Under the pieces are notes generated by a model. The model had not been told where the DNA came from. It saw only the letters and a list, made by a program, of their open reading frames with translations, and made no database searches. A program made the position numbers and the translations under genes. Below, one piece after another: positions 25,884 through 40,300 of a DNA stretch of 64,000 nucleotides. The DNA lies in the NCBI GenBank assembly GCA_905331475.1, contig CAJNYU010004515.1, positions 1 to 64,000 of the forward strand, given 5' to 3'. This DNA is from Rotaria socialis. Taxonomy: Eukaryota; Rotifera; Eurotatoria; Philodinida; Philodinidae. Positions within the stretch are counted from its first letter, which is position 1. The number at the start of each line of letters is the position of its first letter.

Positions 25884-28350
25884 TGATATCCTACATTATT
25901 GAATTCATAAGTAGATTTCTTTTAGTCTCGATGTCACCGATAGCAGTAGACATTTTACTATATGAAAATAGAATAATAACAATAAAATATGCTCATCATA
26001 CACAATATATGTATGTATGTTTATTTTCAATCGATTGAGTACTTACCCTTGGACAGATTCGGTGAAACTACTTTTCCCATGCCAGTTTCTATAAATTGCT
26101 TGTGTTTATCTAGATAGTTGATATTATAGCATGATTTTTAGTTTAACATTCGTTGTGGTAAAAAATATCTCAACGCTTTTTCTTTTATTCTTCGCATATT
26201 GAACTCGGAATTGGACAGAGAAGAAGAAATAAAACGAACAAATGCATAAATATCAAAAGTAAACTTTAATCTATGAATGAATATAAAATTGAATATGCCT
26301 TTTACGTTTAATTTATTAGACATCGACGCTTGATGATACTAGATCATACGCAGAATAACGAACGAGAGTATCTCCAAGACGTATTCAAACATATATGTAG
26401 GATCATCTGAGGGAATGAAGAAAGCATTCTAAATTCAACACTAACAGAAGACCTTTCTCAACATCAAAGTAAAATTTCGAGGACTACTGATGATTGAATT
26501 TCAGCCCGACATAAGTGACATAGTCAAAAAAACAGACATAATTCTATTGTTGAAATGCTCCGCGGCGTCCTTTGATGCTATACTTATCTTCGTTCTGATA
26601 CAAACGTTTTGGATTAGCTTCGGTTCAATGCATTGAAAAGATCTTGAAACTGCGGAAATCGATTCTATCTCAATCCATTCATTTTGGTTTCAAGCAAACA
26701 TTGTCTGTCCTTGTATTCTCATGGCCATCGCAATGCAAAATGTAAACTTGAGAAAAAGAACGAATGACACATCTACTGAATACTCGTGACGAACTACCAT
26801 AGAAATGCTCTGTACTATTTTATAAAATTTGCGACGAATGGCTATATAGATATTTTATACTTCATAATGAAGAAAACGAAGTCACCACAGTTCACATATA
26901 TATATATATATTACTGCGCTTCGAACCGTATCATAAAGAAAAGAAAATTGGCCTCGGTCAACATATTTAGTGCTTATAAATATATGAAAAAGGAAACATA
27001 ACCCACTTCGGTCAACGTTAGTATAATATTTCAAACCATGTCACAAAAGAGAAAAAATCGCTTCAATTTACACTAAGACATTGCTTTGAACTATATCAAA
27101 ACGAAGGAAAAAATGTCTGAATTAACGTAAATGCGACGCTTTCAACCGTATCAAGACGAGAAAAAAAGAATTCGCCTTGATCCACATTTATCCGATGCTC
27201 GATACTGAATTCAAACGTAGGGCTATCATGTACATTTAAGATCTCCTATATTCATACGTGCATATCGGTCAAATGACATAGTTATGTTGGTTGCTGTCGA
27301 AATTTCAATTCAAATCACGCATTCACTTCGTGTCTTTTCGACTATGGCACACGTATGCAAAATGAATCGATATTAGCTTATGTAATAGGAATGTCGTATA
27401 GTGAATTTCATAATAGTCATAGGTATTGCGCTATGCAATTCAAAACATGATAAATTTTGTGTTTGAAATAGAATCAGCCTACTTTGCTTGTAATTCCAGT
27501 GCCTATTGGGGAAACGATTGGTCTTGCTTTAATTCGAATAAGCATCTCATTTTTTGCTGTACTTGGCAAAACACGTATTGTATGCCAATACTAGTCAATG
27601 ATCATATTAAAAGTCAACAATATGTTCTCCACACGTCCAAATCATGTACGTATAGGCAAAAAATAGCATTTATTAGTGTGATGATCGCCGAGAGTGTTCA
27701 ATGAAATTCTGTTGAGTAGGTAGATCACCTGACTCTGAAATCAATATAGCGAAAGTGGCCTTCGAACGACATCCAACTTAACTCAAGTAAGAACGATACA
27801 TTCTAGTACAACCCTGATCACACAAGTTTCAAATACAATACTAGGCGATGCTCATTCAGCTCTGCTTTTTAAATAATCATGAAAATCTTTGTCAGGAATT
27901 TATTCGAGAAAATTTATTTGTTCGTGTATAACAAAACAATCAGAAAACCAGCCAACCAATGTAATTGTCTTGCCGCTATTTCGACAAGAATAGCAGCAGA
28001 ATGTAAAAAGGAACCGAATATATTTATCGATATTTATTCTCCGATTATTGTGTCATTCATATAGTAAAATAGAATAAAATAATATGCACACGTCTACTCA
28101 AGCCAATACAAAAGCATCAAACAGGTTATCACGGAAAAAGGAAGTGTCAAGGACTGAGAGAAAAAAGAATACACTGCAATGCATGTGACAAAAATAATAT
28201 TTAAATATAATGGTAATTTAAAAAATGTTGATTTGTGAGAAAAAAAATGTGACTCAAAATTAAAAAAAAAATGAATATCAGTCGTATGAGATCTACTTCT
28301 GATCATTATTCTCGTTGCATTTATCAATATTACGAAGACATGAAAATTTT
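25884..28350. other. Intergenic stretch with a degenerate repeat, no clear gene
   Basis: Nothing coding could be supported. The frames at 26786, 27426 and 27879 show no family motif. The region holds the 5' side of transporter B and, at the far end, the 3' side of ADSS. Confidence 0.5.
26915..27215 (+). repeat. Degenerate tandem array, unit about 70 bp
   Basis: Variants of CTTCGAACCGTATCATAAAG followed by an A/G-rich run and TCGGTCAACAT recur about four times (for example near 26927, 27030, 27090 and 27135), each diverged. Unit limits are approximate. Confidence 0.45.
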
Positions 28351-31300
28351 TCAAAAGACGCGGATCATCGCCATACGATCCTTTCCAACGCCAATCCATT
28401 TCACTAAAAGAGAAATGTAAGACTTGCTACAGTTGTACAAGATTCGAAAGAAAAGGAATAAAGTTACAAACCAGGAACGCCAAGATATTGTTCAATAAAT
28501 TGTATATAAAGTCTAGCATTATGTGGTAGTGAATTAAATGTTCGACATTCGGACGTTGAACGGCCACGCCAACCGGGAAAAGTTACATATTCAACTTCAA
28601 TATCATGCATCGTATCAACTGATGCTATTGAAAATTATAAAAAGAAAACATGATAATATTAATAAAAACGAAGGTTGAAATATTTTTACCAGGAAAATTC
28701 GGTAAGTCAACTCCATTTCGTTTGTATGTTGTTGCAACTTTGATCTCTGTTAATTCGTCCAGTGTATCAAGTTTAGTTAAACATAAAGCAGTAAAACCAT
28801 TTATCATATTTGTATATTTAAGTAAAACAAGATCAAGCCAACCACAACGACGTTTTCGGCCAGTTGTAACACCCCATTCACGACCACGTGTTTGCAAATG
28901 TTCACCTATTTCCTATAAAAATTGATCAAATCATCTTTAGACATATAATACATTGAGATGTTTTTATTTGGTCTAACATTTTTTAGCTCGGTTGGAAATA
29001 CACCATCACCAACACGTGTTGTATAAGCTTTCACAACACCATATATATCTCCAATGTATTTTGGTGGTAAACCAAGGCCTGTACATGCACCGCCGATACT
29101 ACAGTTCGATGAAGTTACATATGGATACGTACCTACAAAGAAAGAATTAATAGATAAATTATGCGATCCTAGACAACAATTCGTTGCTTCTTAGGAATTA
29201 TTTTCATGGTATAGAAAGGATATGTTGAATAGAGCAAACAAACAATAAAACTTAATAATTAGTGTCAATCCGTCGGCACTAGTACATATCGTTGCACGAC
29301 CCCTCGTCGCCATAAAAATTCGTTGCTATAAGTTAGTCGTATATAAAGGAGAGAGTATATTAATTGAATTAAGTGATTTTGTTCAATATGTTATTCAATT
29401 AGTCACGTAAATGTACACTCTATGGAATAAAAACTAGATCGATATGAAGAGTAATAGATTCGTTTTGAAGAAAACATGATCTAGTTCTGTAAAATTTTTC
29501 TGTGACATTGCAAATAGTCTGCTATCAAATGAAAGTCAACTCGAGTCTTTTAAGGAGACGATTTCTGATGAAATCTGAAGCTAAGAAGAGCCAAGAAGAA
29601 ATGTGCTCTCTCTTGAACTGTATGATTCGTTCAGTAATTTTTAGGATAATTTTCTGTGATTTGCCAAGTTACTCGACTATTGAATGCAGTGGTTTTGTAA
29701 ACTTTTGAAATGGATTTTTACGTTTTCGATACTACGAACATTAAAAATAAACAATCCGAATAAATTCTATAAGTCACCCATGTCGTCTCTTTTTTATCAA
29801 CTGTGCCGCAGTTACGCGTAACTATGGCGCATTGATCGTAGTGGAGATTCTATAAGAAACTACGCGTACTGTGATGAAGATCAACGTAACTGCGTCCCAG
29901 TGATCGCATCTTACGATCCCTTGTAGGTATAAATGGCCAATTATAAATTATTCCTTCTTATTTGTAATTGGCTACACTCTAACAATAAAATANNNNNNNN
30001 NNNNNNNNNNNNNNNNNNNNNNNNNNNNNNNNNNNNNNNNNNNNNNNNNNNNNNNNNNNNNNNNNNNNNNNNNNNNNNNNNNNNNNNNNNNNCCCCCCCC
30101 CTATTCAGACGAGACGCACTCCTGAGCGTCTGTTTTTTCAATGGGCGTATTTTTTAGGGAGAAAGAGAAAAGAAAAACAAACATATGAAAGAGGAACACG
30201 TACAAGTGATGAACAGGTAGAAGCTTAGAGAACGACAACAGTTAGTTGACGAGCGTTCACGCAGAGAGACAAAACAAATGTAAAACAAACGCTTCTTTTT
30301 TTTTGTTTTTTTTTTGTTTTTCTTCTTCTTCTTCCTTTTCTTGTTGCTGGTTTAAGTGCATCGATTAGATCAATTGAATTATCATGATTATTCGTTCTTC
30401 TCCGCCGTCGGCGATTTTTTCATTCATGATTGATGGCGTGTATTTTCCAATATGCATTTCGCCTTTTCTATTTTTCTTTTTCTTTTTTTCCATCGTGTAG
30501 AGCCCGTCGGGTCCGGGTCGGTTACGGTTCTAGAAAATTGCTTTTGACGGATACGGGTACGGGTACGGTTTTCGGAAATTGCTTTTGACGGGTACGGGTA
30601 CGGGTACGGGTCGCACAGAAAGTTTGCAGTGTTTATAGATAAGTCGTGTTAGAAAATTTTACGAATATTTGAATCAGGCTAAGTTCTCCTTTTAATAAAT
30701 AGCATTTAATTTATATATAAAAATAATATAAACGATAACAAAGTCATCTTGACTACAATATTCAAAACTTATTTACAACAAAAGTTTACAAATCCAAAAA
30801 AATATTATACGGTTCAATACTATCGTTCGTGTCATCGTTGTCGTTTAGAGATTCGTCATCATCATTGTCCTCGTTAGGTTTTGTCTTTTTTTGTAATTGG
30901 TGATGAACTGAAGCTGTTGGAGTCGTTGCCGTTGATGGTGACGATTGCTTCATCATCGGCTGTAGAGACTTTTCGTTTCATTTGTTCATTGTTTTTGTTT
31001 ATTTTTACATCATTTAATTCTTTTAATGCGGCGAGATTTTTTTTGAGAAACAATAATTTGTTGAGCTTCGCTTCACCTATACTTGATCTTCGATCAGTTA
31101 CAATGTTTTTCGACGCAGAAAATAACCTTTCAACGATGGTGTTTGAAGCTGGAAATTGAAAAAAGATCGCGTACGATTATAGATAATGTAGGAAATGATT
31201 GTGCATGACGTTTCCAAAATAAAAGAACGTCTTCAGTTTCGTCAATTATTTCGTCTAATGCCATATAATTATCCAATTCCGTTACTGGTGTTGGAGTTGA

Positions 31301-34300
31301 TATAGGTTTCGGTTGTGGTTTATCGAAACAGCGAGTTAATAAGTCATTAGAATTAACTGTTGGTGTTGTACGACGTTTATTCGATATAGCAGTAGTTATT
31401 GCTTTCGAAGCAGTATCAGTAGCACCATCTGATATCCATGCACGTTCTAACAATTCTTGTTTGACCAAATCAAATGCTTTCTTTTGTTTGTTCGGTGCTA
31501 TATGAAAGTGCTTTAAAGATGGATGCAATAACGTACTCATGAAATGCTGATCTTGTAGTACCCAGACCATTTTAATACGGTCGACTGAAATGAGACAGAA
31601 GAGATACTGAAATAATTGACCTCTAAATTTTAGTCTAGAAGATAAGAAAGAAAAGATCTGTTTTCAATGCTCGCTTTCTAAATAGAAAGTATCCTAATTT
31701 TAAATAAGATTGTGTATCGAATGTATTATATTGGAATTCATTTTGTAGTCGTACAATTTTGAGATTCACTTACCAAGAAAAGACTTCAGTTCCTTTAATT
31801 CGGAGCTATTTTCATGCGTAACTTGACAGTGATTAAGTAATGCTTGACGAATCGGTAGAACCTTGTAAATGGTCGGCCGTTCTTCTTCACTTAATTGATT
31901 AATAGCTTCATCAAATGTTTTCAAAAAGCCGCATATTTCTTCCAATAATTCTTTATCAACATTAGATAAATAATCCATATGAACACTGTTCAAAACACCA
32001 TTTAAATCATCATACACATTGAGAAATACGTTTAACATATAGAATGCGCCATTAAAACGAGTGTCCGAATACAGTTGTAATTTCTGTTTAAGTTTTACTT
32101 GTCGATGTGATCGACGAACATGAGTTACAATTTTTTTTACGTTTTCGAATAGATCTTGAATTTTATCACATCGAACAGGTTTTTTATCAATTTCACTAGA
32201 TGTGAATGAATGCTCCAATTGTTTGTTAAGATAATGTATAGAACAACCTATTCGGATACATTTTTCTTTAAATGCTGCTCGCATTTTATTTTCATTATCT
32301 GATACAACAAAAATTTTATTCTTTAAAGACAGGCCATACGACAATAATTGAGCATCAATAAACATGCGTATATTAGTAGCAGACTGTGTTTCCACATCGT
32401 ATAATATACAACCAAGAATAAAATTGTGTAATTTATAATCTGTTGTTATAAAGCGCAATGCTAAACCACAATACGAAAGTCCTAGAGTAAAATAAACGGC
32501 ATAGAGATTAGTTTGAATAAAAGAAAATGTCTACGTTAAAGGATTTCATCAAATTGAATATTCAAAATGATAGTTTACCTGTGTACTGCTCGGTCCAAAA
32601 ATCACAAATGATACAAAAGCTTTTTAAGCTCGTACATATATTTTTTAATTGATTATTTTTAATTTCATATAAATTGTCGATATTACGACTAATCTAATAA
32701 AGAAGATATACACGTATGACAATATGGATTATTTAAATAAAAATTGTGTTTACCGTAATTGGTGATGGTATAAGTTCTTTCACGTCGATATTTGATGAAG
32801 CATTAAAGTATTTACCAGCATCGAAAACAGATTGAGCCATTTTAAAGAAACCATCACCAGAAACTAATTCAAATGCACGTGAATCTAAGGCAACGAACTC
32901 TGTACAGGCGAGTTTAACTTTCTCCTTGAACTTTTTCGATATGCCATGAGATTTAGACGAAGAATAATATTCAGTAACTTGTGTTTGATTAAATAATTGT
33001 GTTTGAATCAGCAGAATCACTTTCACAGGACCGATTGTGTTTAGCTAGAGTCGCTGTACCATCTTTTGATCGATATACAAATAACTGTTTACATTTATCA
33101 CAGCAAACCATATCTTGTTTAACATTATTAATAACAACTATTTTGAAATAATTCCACATTAAAGATGATTTAGAATGTTGTTTCGGTTTGTGGAATGAAA
33201 GTGATTCATCATTTTTCTCGATCAAATCGACGATTTGTTTTTTCTTTTCTATTATATTCATTTTATTTTGTGCACATTCATTTCACAGAAAAAAAAGCAT
33301 CTTGAATTGGATATAGCTTTTAACAAAAGATATTGAATACTTTATTCCATACGTTTATTCATTAACAAAGAGGCTATTGACTAGGATTAACAGCTAATAA
33401 TATTTATGTAATCGCGAAATTATATAGCGCTAATCTTTTCATAATATACAGGTCGCCACTCGCCGAGATTCAAAATCAACACATCAAATTTTCGAAATGA
33501 GCACTAAATTCTGTTAGATTGCATCATCAAGATTTACATCAGTATGTTTCAGATTTAGATTCGAGTTAAAAATCTGTTGATAATCGGGTACGGGTCCGGG
33601 TACGGGTGCGGAAACTTTTCTCGATACGGTTCGGGTACGGGTACGGGTAGCGAATTTTTTATCTTCCGGGTACGGGTACGGGTTCGGTTCCAAGATTAGT
33701 TAGAATACAGAGTCCGGGTACGGTTACGGGTCCTAAAATTCTTGGACCCGACGGGCTCTATCATCGTGTCACCTACGTTTGATTCTAATCGATGTTATCT
33801 GTTGATGGTTTAATTTTCAATGTATCTTATCGGCACCCTGTGGTGACGATTTGACACTCGACGTTGTGGTGGTGCATACCACGTTGATGGATTCTTTTCT
33901 TTTATATTTTGTAGATTTAAATCATCATCTATCACTTCATTATTGTTGTTTGTTGTTGTTCTTTGTCTTTCGTTGGTTGTTTGATCGTTCTCGATAGCCG
34001 TTGTATTTCTGTTGTTTATAATGGGTTCGAAGTATGGTTTGAGACGATCCGTGTTTGTTGCACCAAGTTGTACGTTGTCATTGATTCGAAGAACTGTGAA
34101 TGTGCTCGGTGTTAATTGTTTGATCAGGCGGCACGGACCTTGATAATGAGGTTGTAATTTTCCAGCTATTGAATTTTCACCAATTTGTCTTGTTGGAATA
34201 GCTACCCATACCAGATCACCTTCGGTGTATTGTCTGTCGGTAGTATGCCGATCGTATTTATCTTTTTGTTTTAATTTTTCTATTTCTGCATGTTCTTTGA

Positions 34301-37300
34301 CAATGTTGTATGCATATCGTAAATTATTAATTAAATTTTTTTTGTATTCTTGAATTTGTACATGCTCATTTGTGGTTGGTCGTGCTTCTTCTGTTCTTTC
34401 ACCGATCAATAAATCGAGTGGACCTCTCGGATCTCGTCCGAACATCATGAAAGCTGGAGTTTCACCTGTTGTTTCGTTGACGGCTGTTCGTATTGCATAC
34501 GCTAATTTTTGAATTTCTTTATCCCATGAGGTGGGTTGTTGTTGAGCGTATATGGCAATTAATGGCTTTAGTGTTCTGTTCACACGTTCCGTCATGTTGC
34601 TTTGAGGATGATAATTTGCTGTTAAATTTTGTTTTATTCCTAATGCATCACAGAAATTTTTAAATAAATTTGAAATGAATTGTGGACCATTGTCCGATAC
34701 AATGTGTTTTGGTAGTCCATATCTTGAAAATATTTCATTCGTGAGAATATTTGTTATGTCGCTTGATGTAATTGAATTCAATGGGAATAATTCGATCCAT
34801 CGAGTAAAATAGTCCACAATAACGAGAAGAAATCGTTTCTGCCTTGCAGTGGTCGGGAATGGACCCATAATGTCCATCCCGATTGTATGCCATGGTTCAT
34901 TCACTGAATGTAATTGCATTGGACTTGCTGTCGGAGCATTATTGTATTTAAATTGTTGACATAATTGGCATGCAGAAATGTAATTAAATACGTCTTTTCT
35001 CATTGACTCCCAATATACCCTTGTTATTAATCTAAATAATGTCTTTTGTTGACCACCATGTCCAGCTGTTGGGTGATCATGAGCCCATTCTAACAATTTG
35101 TTTTGCATTGTTTTTGGAATGACCAATAAATGCTTCTCACCAATGATTCGTTGATTGTAATGCATATTTGAATTTTTTATCTTGTATAATAATCCATTCA
35201 CAAGAATATGTGGATTGCGTTTATCATTAGAATCTGTTGTTGGTTTTGTTTCTAAAAAATTTATTATTTGTTTTAATTTTGGATCGGCTTGTTGTTCTTC
35301 TTTTATGTCCTTCAAAATGTTTGTGTTCTGCCACAGGTTGACAGCTGTTTCTATTGTTGACACTTCGTGTTGATTGACAATATCATCAGGTAATGTATTA
35401 CGTGACAATGAATCGGCGTTTGCATTTAATTTTCCTGGTCGATATTTGATTTCTTCGATTTGATCAGCTGATAATTTCATCGCCCATCGAGCTAATCGAT
35501 CTGTTACATCTTTGGCCGTTCGCATCCATTCTAATGCTTTACAATCTGATCGAACATAAATTTTGTTTCCTTCCAGATATGAACGAAAATGCTTGGTTGC
35601 CATACAATAGCTAATGCTTCACGTTCTGTTGCTTCATATTTTCTTTCATCTGTTGATAATGTTCGACTGGTATATGCTATCACATTTTTTCTTCTTCGTA
35701 TTCTTGTGTTAATACTGCTCCCACGCCATATTCACACGCGTCGAGTTCCAGTATAAATGATTGTTCAAAATTTGGTGTGTTCATTATTGGAGCGTTTGTT
35801 AATCGATTTTTTAATATTTCAAATGCATCAGTACATCCTTTTGACCAATTTAAATGATGATTACCTTTTTGAGAATTTCGTAGTTGTTGTTGTAGTGGTT
35901 CAGCAATTTTTGAATAATCTTTGATGAATCGACGATAGTACCCGATTAATCCAAGGAATGATTGCACATCTTTGATCTTTTTTTGGTTGAGGAAAATTTT
36001 TTACTGATTTAATTAGATCTGGATCCGGTTTAAAGCCATTTTGTGTAATAATGTGTCCCAAATATCGCATTTCTCGACGACAAAATTGACATTTTGATGC
36101 TTTCAAAGTGAGATTTGCCGATTGAAGGGCTTGAAAAACTTTTTCTAAATCTTTAATATGTTGTTCAAATGTTGGTGAAAATATTACCACATCATCGATG
36201 TATACTAGGCAGCACTGCCATTTGAGACCAGCTAATACTATATCCATTAATCGTTGGAAGGTTGCTGGGGCGTTTGTTAAACCGAATGGCATAACATTGA
36301 ATTCAAAGAGACCTTTATGTGTTACAAATGCAGTTTTTTCTCTCGAATTTTTATCCATTTCTACTTGCCAGTATCCGGATCGTAAATCAAGTGTTGATAC
36401 AAATTTCGCTTCTTGTAATGAATCTAGTGTATCATCTATTCTTGGAATTGGATATGCATCACGGATCGTTACTGAATTTAATTTACGATAATCGACACAA
36501 AAACATAGCGTACCGTCTTTTTTTGGTGCTAATATAACAGGTGATGCCCATGGACTTGCTGATGGTGAGATAATACCTTGATCTAACATATCTTTTAAAT
36601 TTTCTTCAATAATTTGTTTTCTTGCTGGTGCATATCGAAATGGTGGTGAATTGTGTGCTTGTGCATCTGGCGCCAAGTTAATTCGATGTTGTAATTTTTT
36701 TGTTCTTTCTTCTTGCTCATTAAAGACGTCAGGAAATGTATGAATAAGTTTTTTTTATTTCTTTCTTTTGATGTTCATCTAAATCGGTGTTGATTAAATT
36801 TGGTTCATTCTCCCCTGTTAATTTCGTTTGGTTGATTGTTGATGATGTTGTTCCATGTTGCATCATATTTATTTGTGATTGATTAAGTCGAATCATATTG
36901 GCGAGCGGTTGATTTTGGTGAATTATAATCGTTCTTTTTGTTAAGTTAGCCACCTGCAGTGTTATGTATTGGCTCGGTGCGATAATACCATTCGCTACAC
37001 ACGGTGTTTCTTTTATTGATGTCACTTCGTATTCATCTTCTTCATTCTTCTTCTCTATTATTGAGAATGGCTTGTTTGGCTTGACTTCAATGTTGAATGC
37101 ATGGAAGGGTGAAATTTTAATACGTTCATTGGCTAATAAGACATATTCATCGTCGTTGTTCACTTTTTCTTTTCTTTCCCGTTGCACCTGTGTATGTATA
37201 TTCTTTGTTTTGAAATATGCGTATTGTCGATCGCCATCAATTTGAAGATTATGTTTATGAATTAGATCATTACCGATAATGCATGAACGCCATAATTTTG

Positions 37301-40300
37301 GCACGACATATACTCTATGCATACGTCTTGAGTTTGAGATGGTGATTGGAAGTGATAGGGCATATTTAACATAAAGTTGTGATCTATCCGCCAATTGGAG
37401 ACATAAATTCGAAGGAGGTAGACGTGCTTTTTTTTGATAATATTTCGGCAGTTGAAGAAAAAAATGAAGATTAATTAATGTAAGTGATGCTCCCGAATCG
37501 ATGAGTAATTGTGTTCGTCTTCCTGCTATCATACCGAATAATGTTAGTGGATTAGTGTTGTTGATGTTAACGATATGAATTTCGGCGGATATTTGGACGG
37601 GATAATTTAGTTTGGAGCGCCATGGTCCCGTCCATCGTGCACTCCATCGTCGTTTTTTGGGTAGTACCATGATTGTTGTTGTGAATAAGTATTGTATTGT
37701 TGTGGGCAGTCGTTTCTATTGTGGCCTTTTTTCCACAGGCTTGACATTTTGTGTCATATGTCGAGTATATATCTCGTCGATTTGTCGTTGCATATGACGA
37801 GTAATTTGCCCATTGCGATGGTCGATGATCGTTGCCATAATATTTATTTGTATAATTTCCTTTCGCATACGTATTCATTTGTCGGTTCTTTTGATATGCC
37901 GACACTGCTTGTGTTTCATATTGATTATCGTTGTTGTATATTGATGTTGTTGATGCGTTATTTTGTGTTCTATCTTGATTAGAATTTCTATATAATTGTT
38001 TGTTTCTTTGATAGAGAATTTCTTCAATTTTTCGTGCTTCTATAATAATTTCATCTAATGATCCACATCGAGATATTCCAATCATCGTAAATAGATTGTT
38101 TTTCATCTTGCACATTAGGTGTCGTATGAGGTCATCTTCATTTTCATTTGGCTTTTGTTCTTGCCACAGGGCACGAATTCGAACGATAAATTCGTTGATT
38201 GTTTCGTTTTCTTCTTGCTTACAATTTTTCCATTGCTGTTCTTGTCGTGCCCGTCGCATCGACGAATTAAATTGTTTAAGAAAAATTCCTATAAATTCTG
38301 TCTACGTTTGTGGTCGTCGATTTGAGGTACGTAACTGACAGTACCATTCCAGAGCAATCTCTCGAAGAAATTGAGAGATAGCATTGAGTAATGCTTGCTC
38401 ATTCCAAGGATTTATTGTTTCTGAATATTCCTTGACTCGAATAAGGAATTGACGAGGATTTTCCGATATGCTTCCGTTAAATGTTGGTATCGCTGCTGGT
38501 GGTGGAATAACAATTGTATGTGTTGTTTGTGGGGTGTATCTCATTGGTGCTGTTTGTTGTGTAATGATATCAGCATGGTGTCTTCGTTCTGTTATATTGT
38601 GGTGTTCGGACTGACCATTATCAAATGATTCATTGATTGTTGATGAATTAAGTTGTGTGTGCGGCGTGGATACATTCTCTTCCATTAGTTGATTTTGATC
38701 CTTTTTTTGTGATGCTTTTCTTTCTAGCGCCTCACAATTTTTTTTCATTTCTGTTCTCATATCTCGAATATTGTCTGTTAATCGGTCCCATTGTTGTTGT
38801 TTTTCTTCTAATTTAGACGTTGTTGTGTCTTGCAATTCTTTTGCTCTTTTTTGAATGGTTTCGATCTGATTTATCATTTTTTCTTGTACATTCATTATTA
38901 TTTCGTTTGGTACGTTCATATTCATATTCTTGTTTTGTTCCATTACATTGAGGTGAATTTCATCTAGTTTTGTTTCGAGCGCATTCAGACGCGCATTGCT
39001 ATTGTTATTTGCTTCCGATAATTTTTGAACCGCTTGTTCGATTGTTACTTTTTCAGATGCCATTATTTCACTTAGCTTATTTATTTATTTTCGATTAGAA
39101 GATTGAGGTTTAGTTTGAGAGGGTCGCCATGTAACGATGTAAGCACGTTTTATCGTGATATCGAACTGTTTTATTTCAATCATCCTTCTCCTTTTATAGA
39201 TATACTTTCTTTCTCCGGGGCGCGTCACTCAACCCGAGAGAACGAGAAGGAACACGACAAAGAGGAAGATAGAACACACATGACCAAGAGGAAGAGAGAA
39301 TACACATGACAAATAAGAAGAGAGAATACACATGACAAATAAGAAGAGAGAATACACATGACAATGTGGAGAAAGTCGTTATGTACATTGATTAGGATAG
39401 ACCGAGTGCTTATATCGGCGCAACGCACTGTAAAAAATGTGATGCGTCTTACAAGACGGTGCATCCGTCTAAAGTCTAGTTTAGACTTGAGAAGCGTCTT
39501 ATTTTTAGACGCTTCAATAAAATAGATATTGATGCGTCTTATTTGTTTTAGACGTTTAGATCTGATATATGTTGATACGTCTCGGACTTTTTTCTAATTC
39601 AAGTATGACTAGTCAGTTACACGCCACTCTAATCCACTGTCCCCCGACGACTCCCCCGGGAGGGGTGCCGCAAAATAACGAAATTCCTGTTGTGAGCCCC
39701 TGGGAATTTGTCAGAGGACTCCCTGGGGATTCTTCTAGAGAGAGTTGACTAGGGAAGCAATGTACTATTCAAACTTAAAGTGTTTACATGGACTATTCAA
39801 GATATTTATTGTCTTGTAGAAAATCGCAAGTATTCTTTTTTTTAATTTATTTTGAAAAAACAATTCAGTTCTAAATATAAATAAATACACATATATACGT
39901 ATATATTACTTATTCTTTTAGATTTTTCTCACATTTCGCCTTATCTCTTCGATATGAATAGAATAATACGTATTAAGAAAATATTTCAGATAAAATAGTT
40001 TTCAATTTTTCTCATCAATTTTTGCTTTTGCATATTTTACTCGTTCTTTTTTTATAATTGATGAAATTCATCTTAATTATTTGTATTATCATGTTTCTTC
40101 TGGTATCTGTTTTGTACATATTTATTCTTGAAAATAATGTAGTTCCTATATGAAATATGATATATCAAATTCATACTGTGATGTTATATTTTTTTAAATA
40201 AATTTTCTTTTTTTTATAGATGAAAGTATTATCATCTTTATTTGGATGGCTGGAAATTTATTATTAAATGCTAACTTTTACGCAGGAATATTTTAAATTA

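Larger units (their letters stand above)
30498..33760 (-). mobile_element. hAT-superfamily DNA transposon, 3263 bp
   Basis: Perfect 17-bp terminal inverted repeats TAGAGCCCGTCGGGTCC at 30498-30514 and 33744-33760. The flanking octamers are CCATCGTG (30490-30497) and TCATCGTG (33761-33768), an 8-bp target duplication with one mismatch, as expected for hAT. The BED zinc finger, DDE-like residues and C-terminal dimerisation region of the transposase are inside. It is inserted in the 3' untranslated part of the Gypsy element. Confidence 0.93.
33810..39387 (-). mobile_element. Ty3/Gypsy LTR retrotransposon, decayed
   Basis: Order on the minus strand: 5' LTR candidate, tRNA primer-like TGGCGACC (39129-39122), gag, protease, reverse transcriptase, RNase H, integrase. 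The RT-RNaseH-integrase order defines Ty3/Gypsy. The frame is broken at about five places, mostly by single bases, several in A-runs, plus one TAG. The hAT copy at 30498-33760 sits 50 bp beyond the integrase stop. The 3' LTR is not recognised, so the true end lies at or beyond the gap. Confidence 0.9.

Noticed and set aside
27426..27704. 92-codon frame with several Cys
   Set aside because: No domain, splice or codon support; short frames of this size are common here.
30093..30490. 3' LTR of the Gypsy element
   Set aside because: No convincing match to the 5' LTR candidate could be read; weak AGGAACACG similarity only.
36198..38338. Plus-strand frames of 60-97 codons opposite the Gypsy ORFs
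   Set aside because: Shadows of gag and pol on the other strand.
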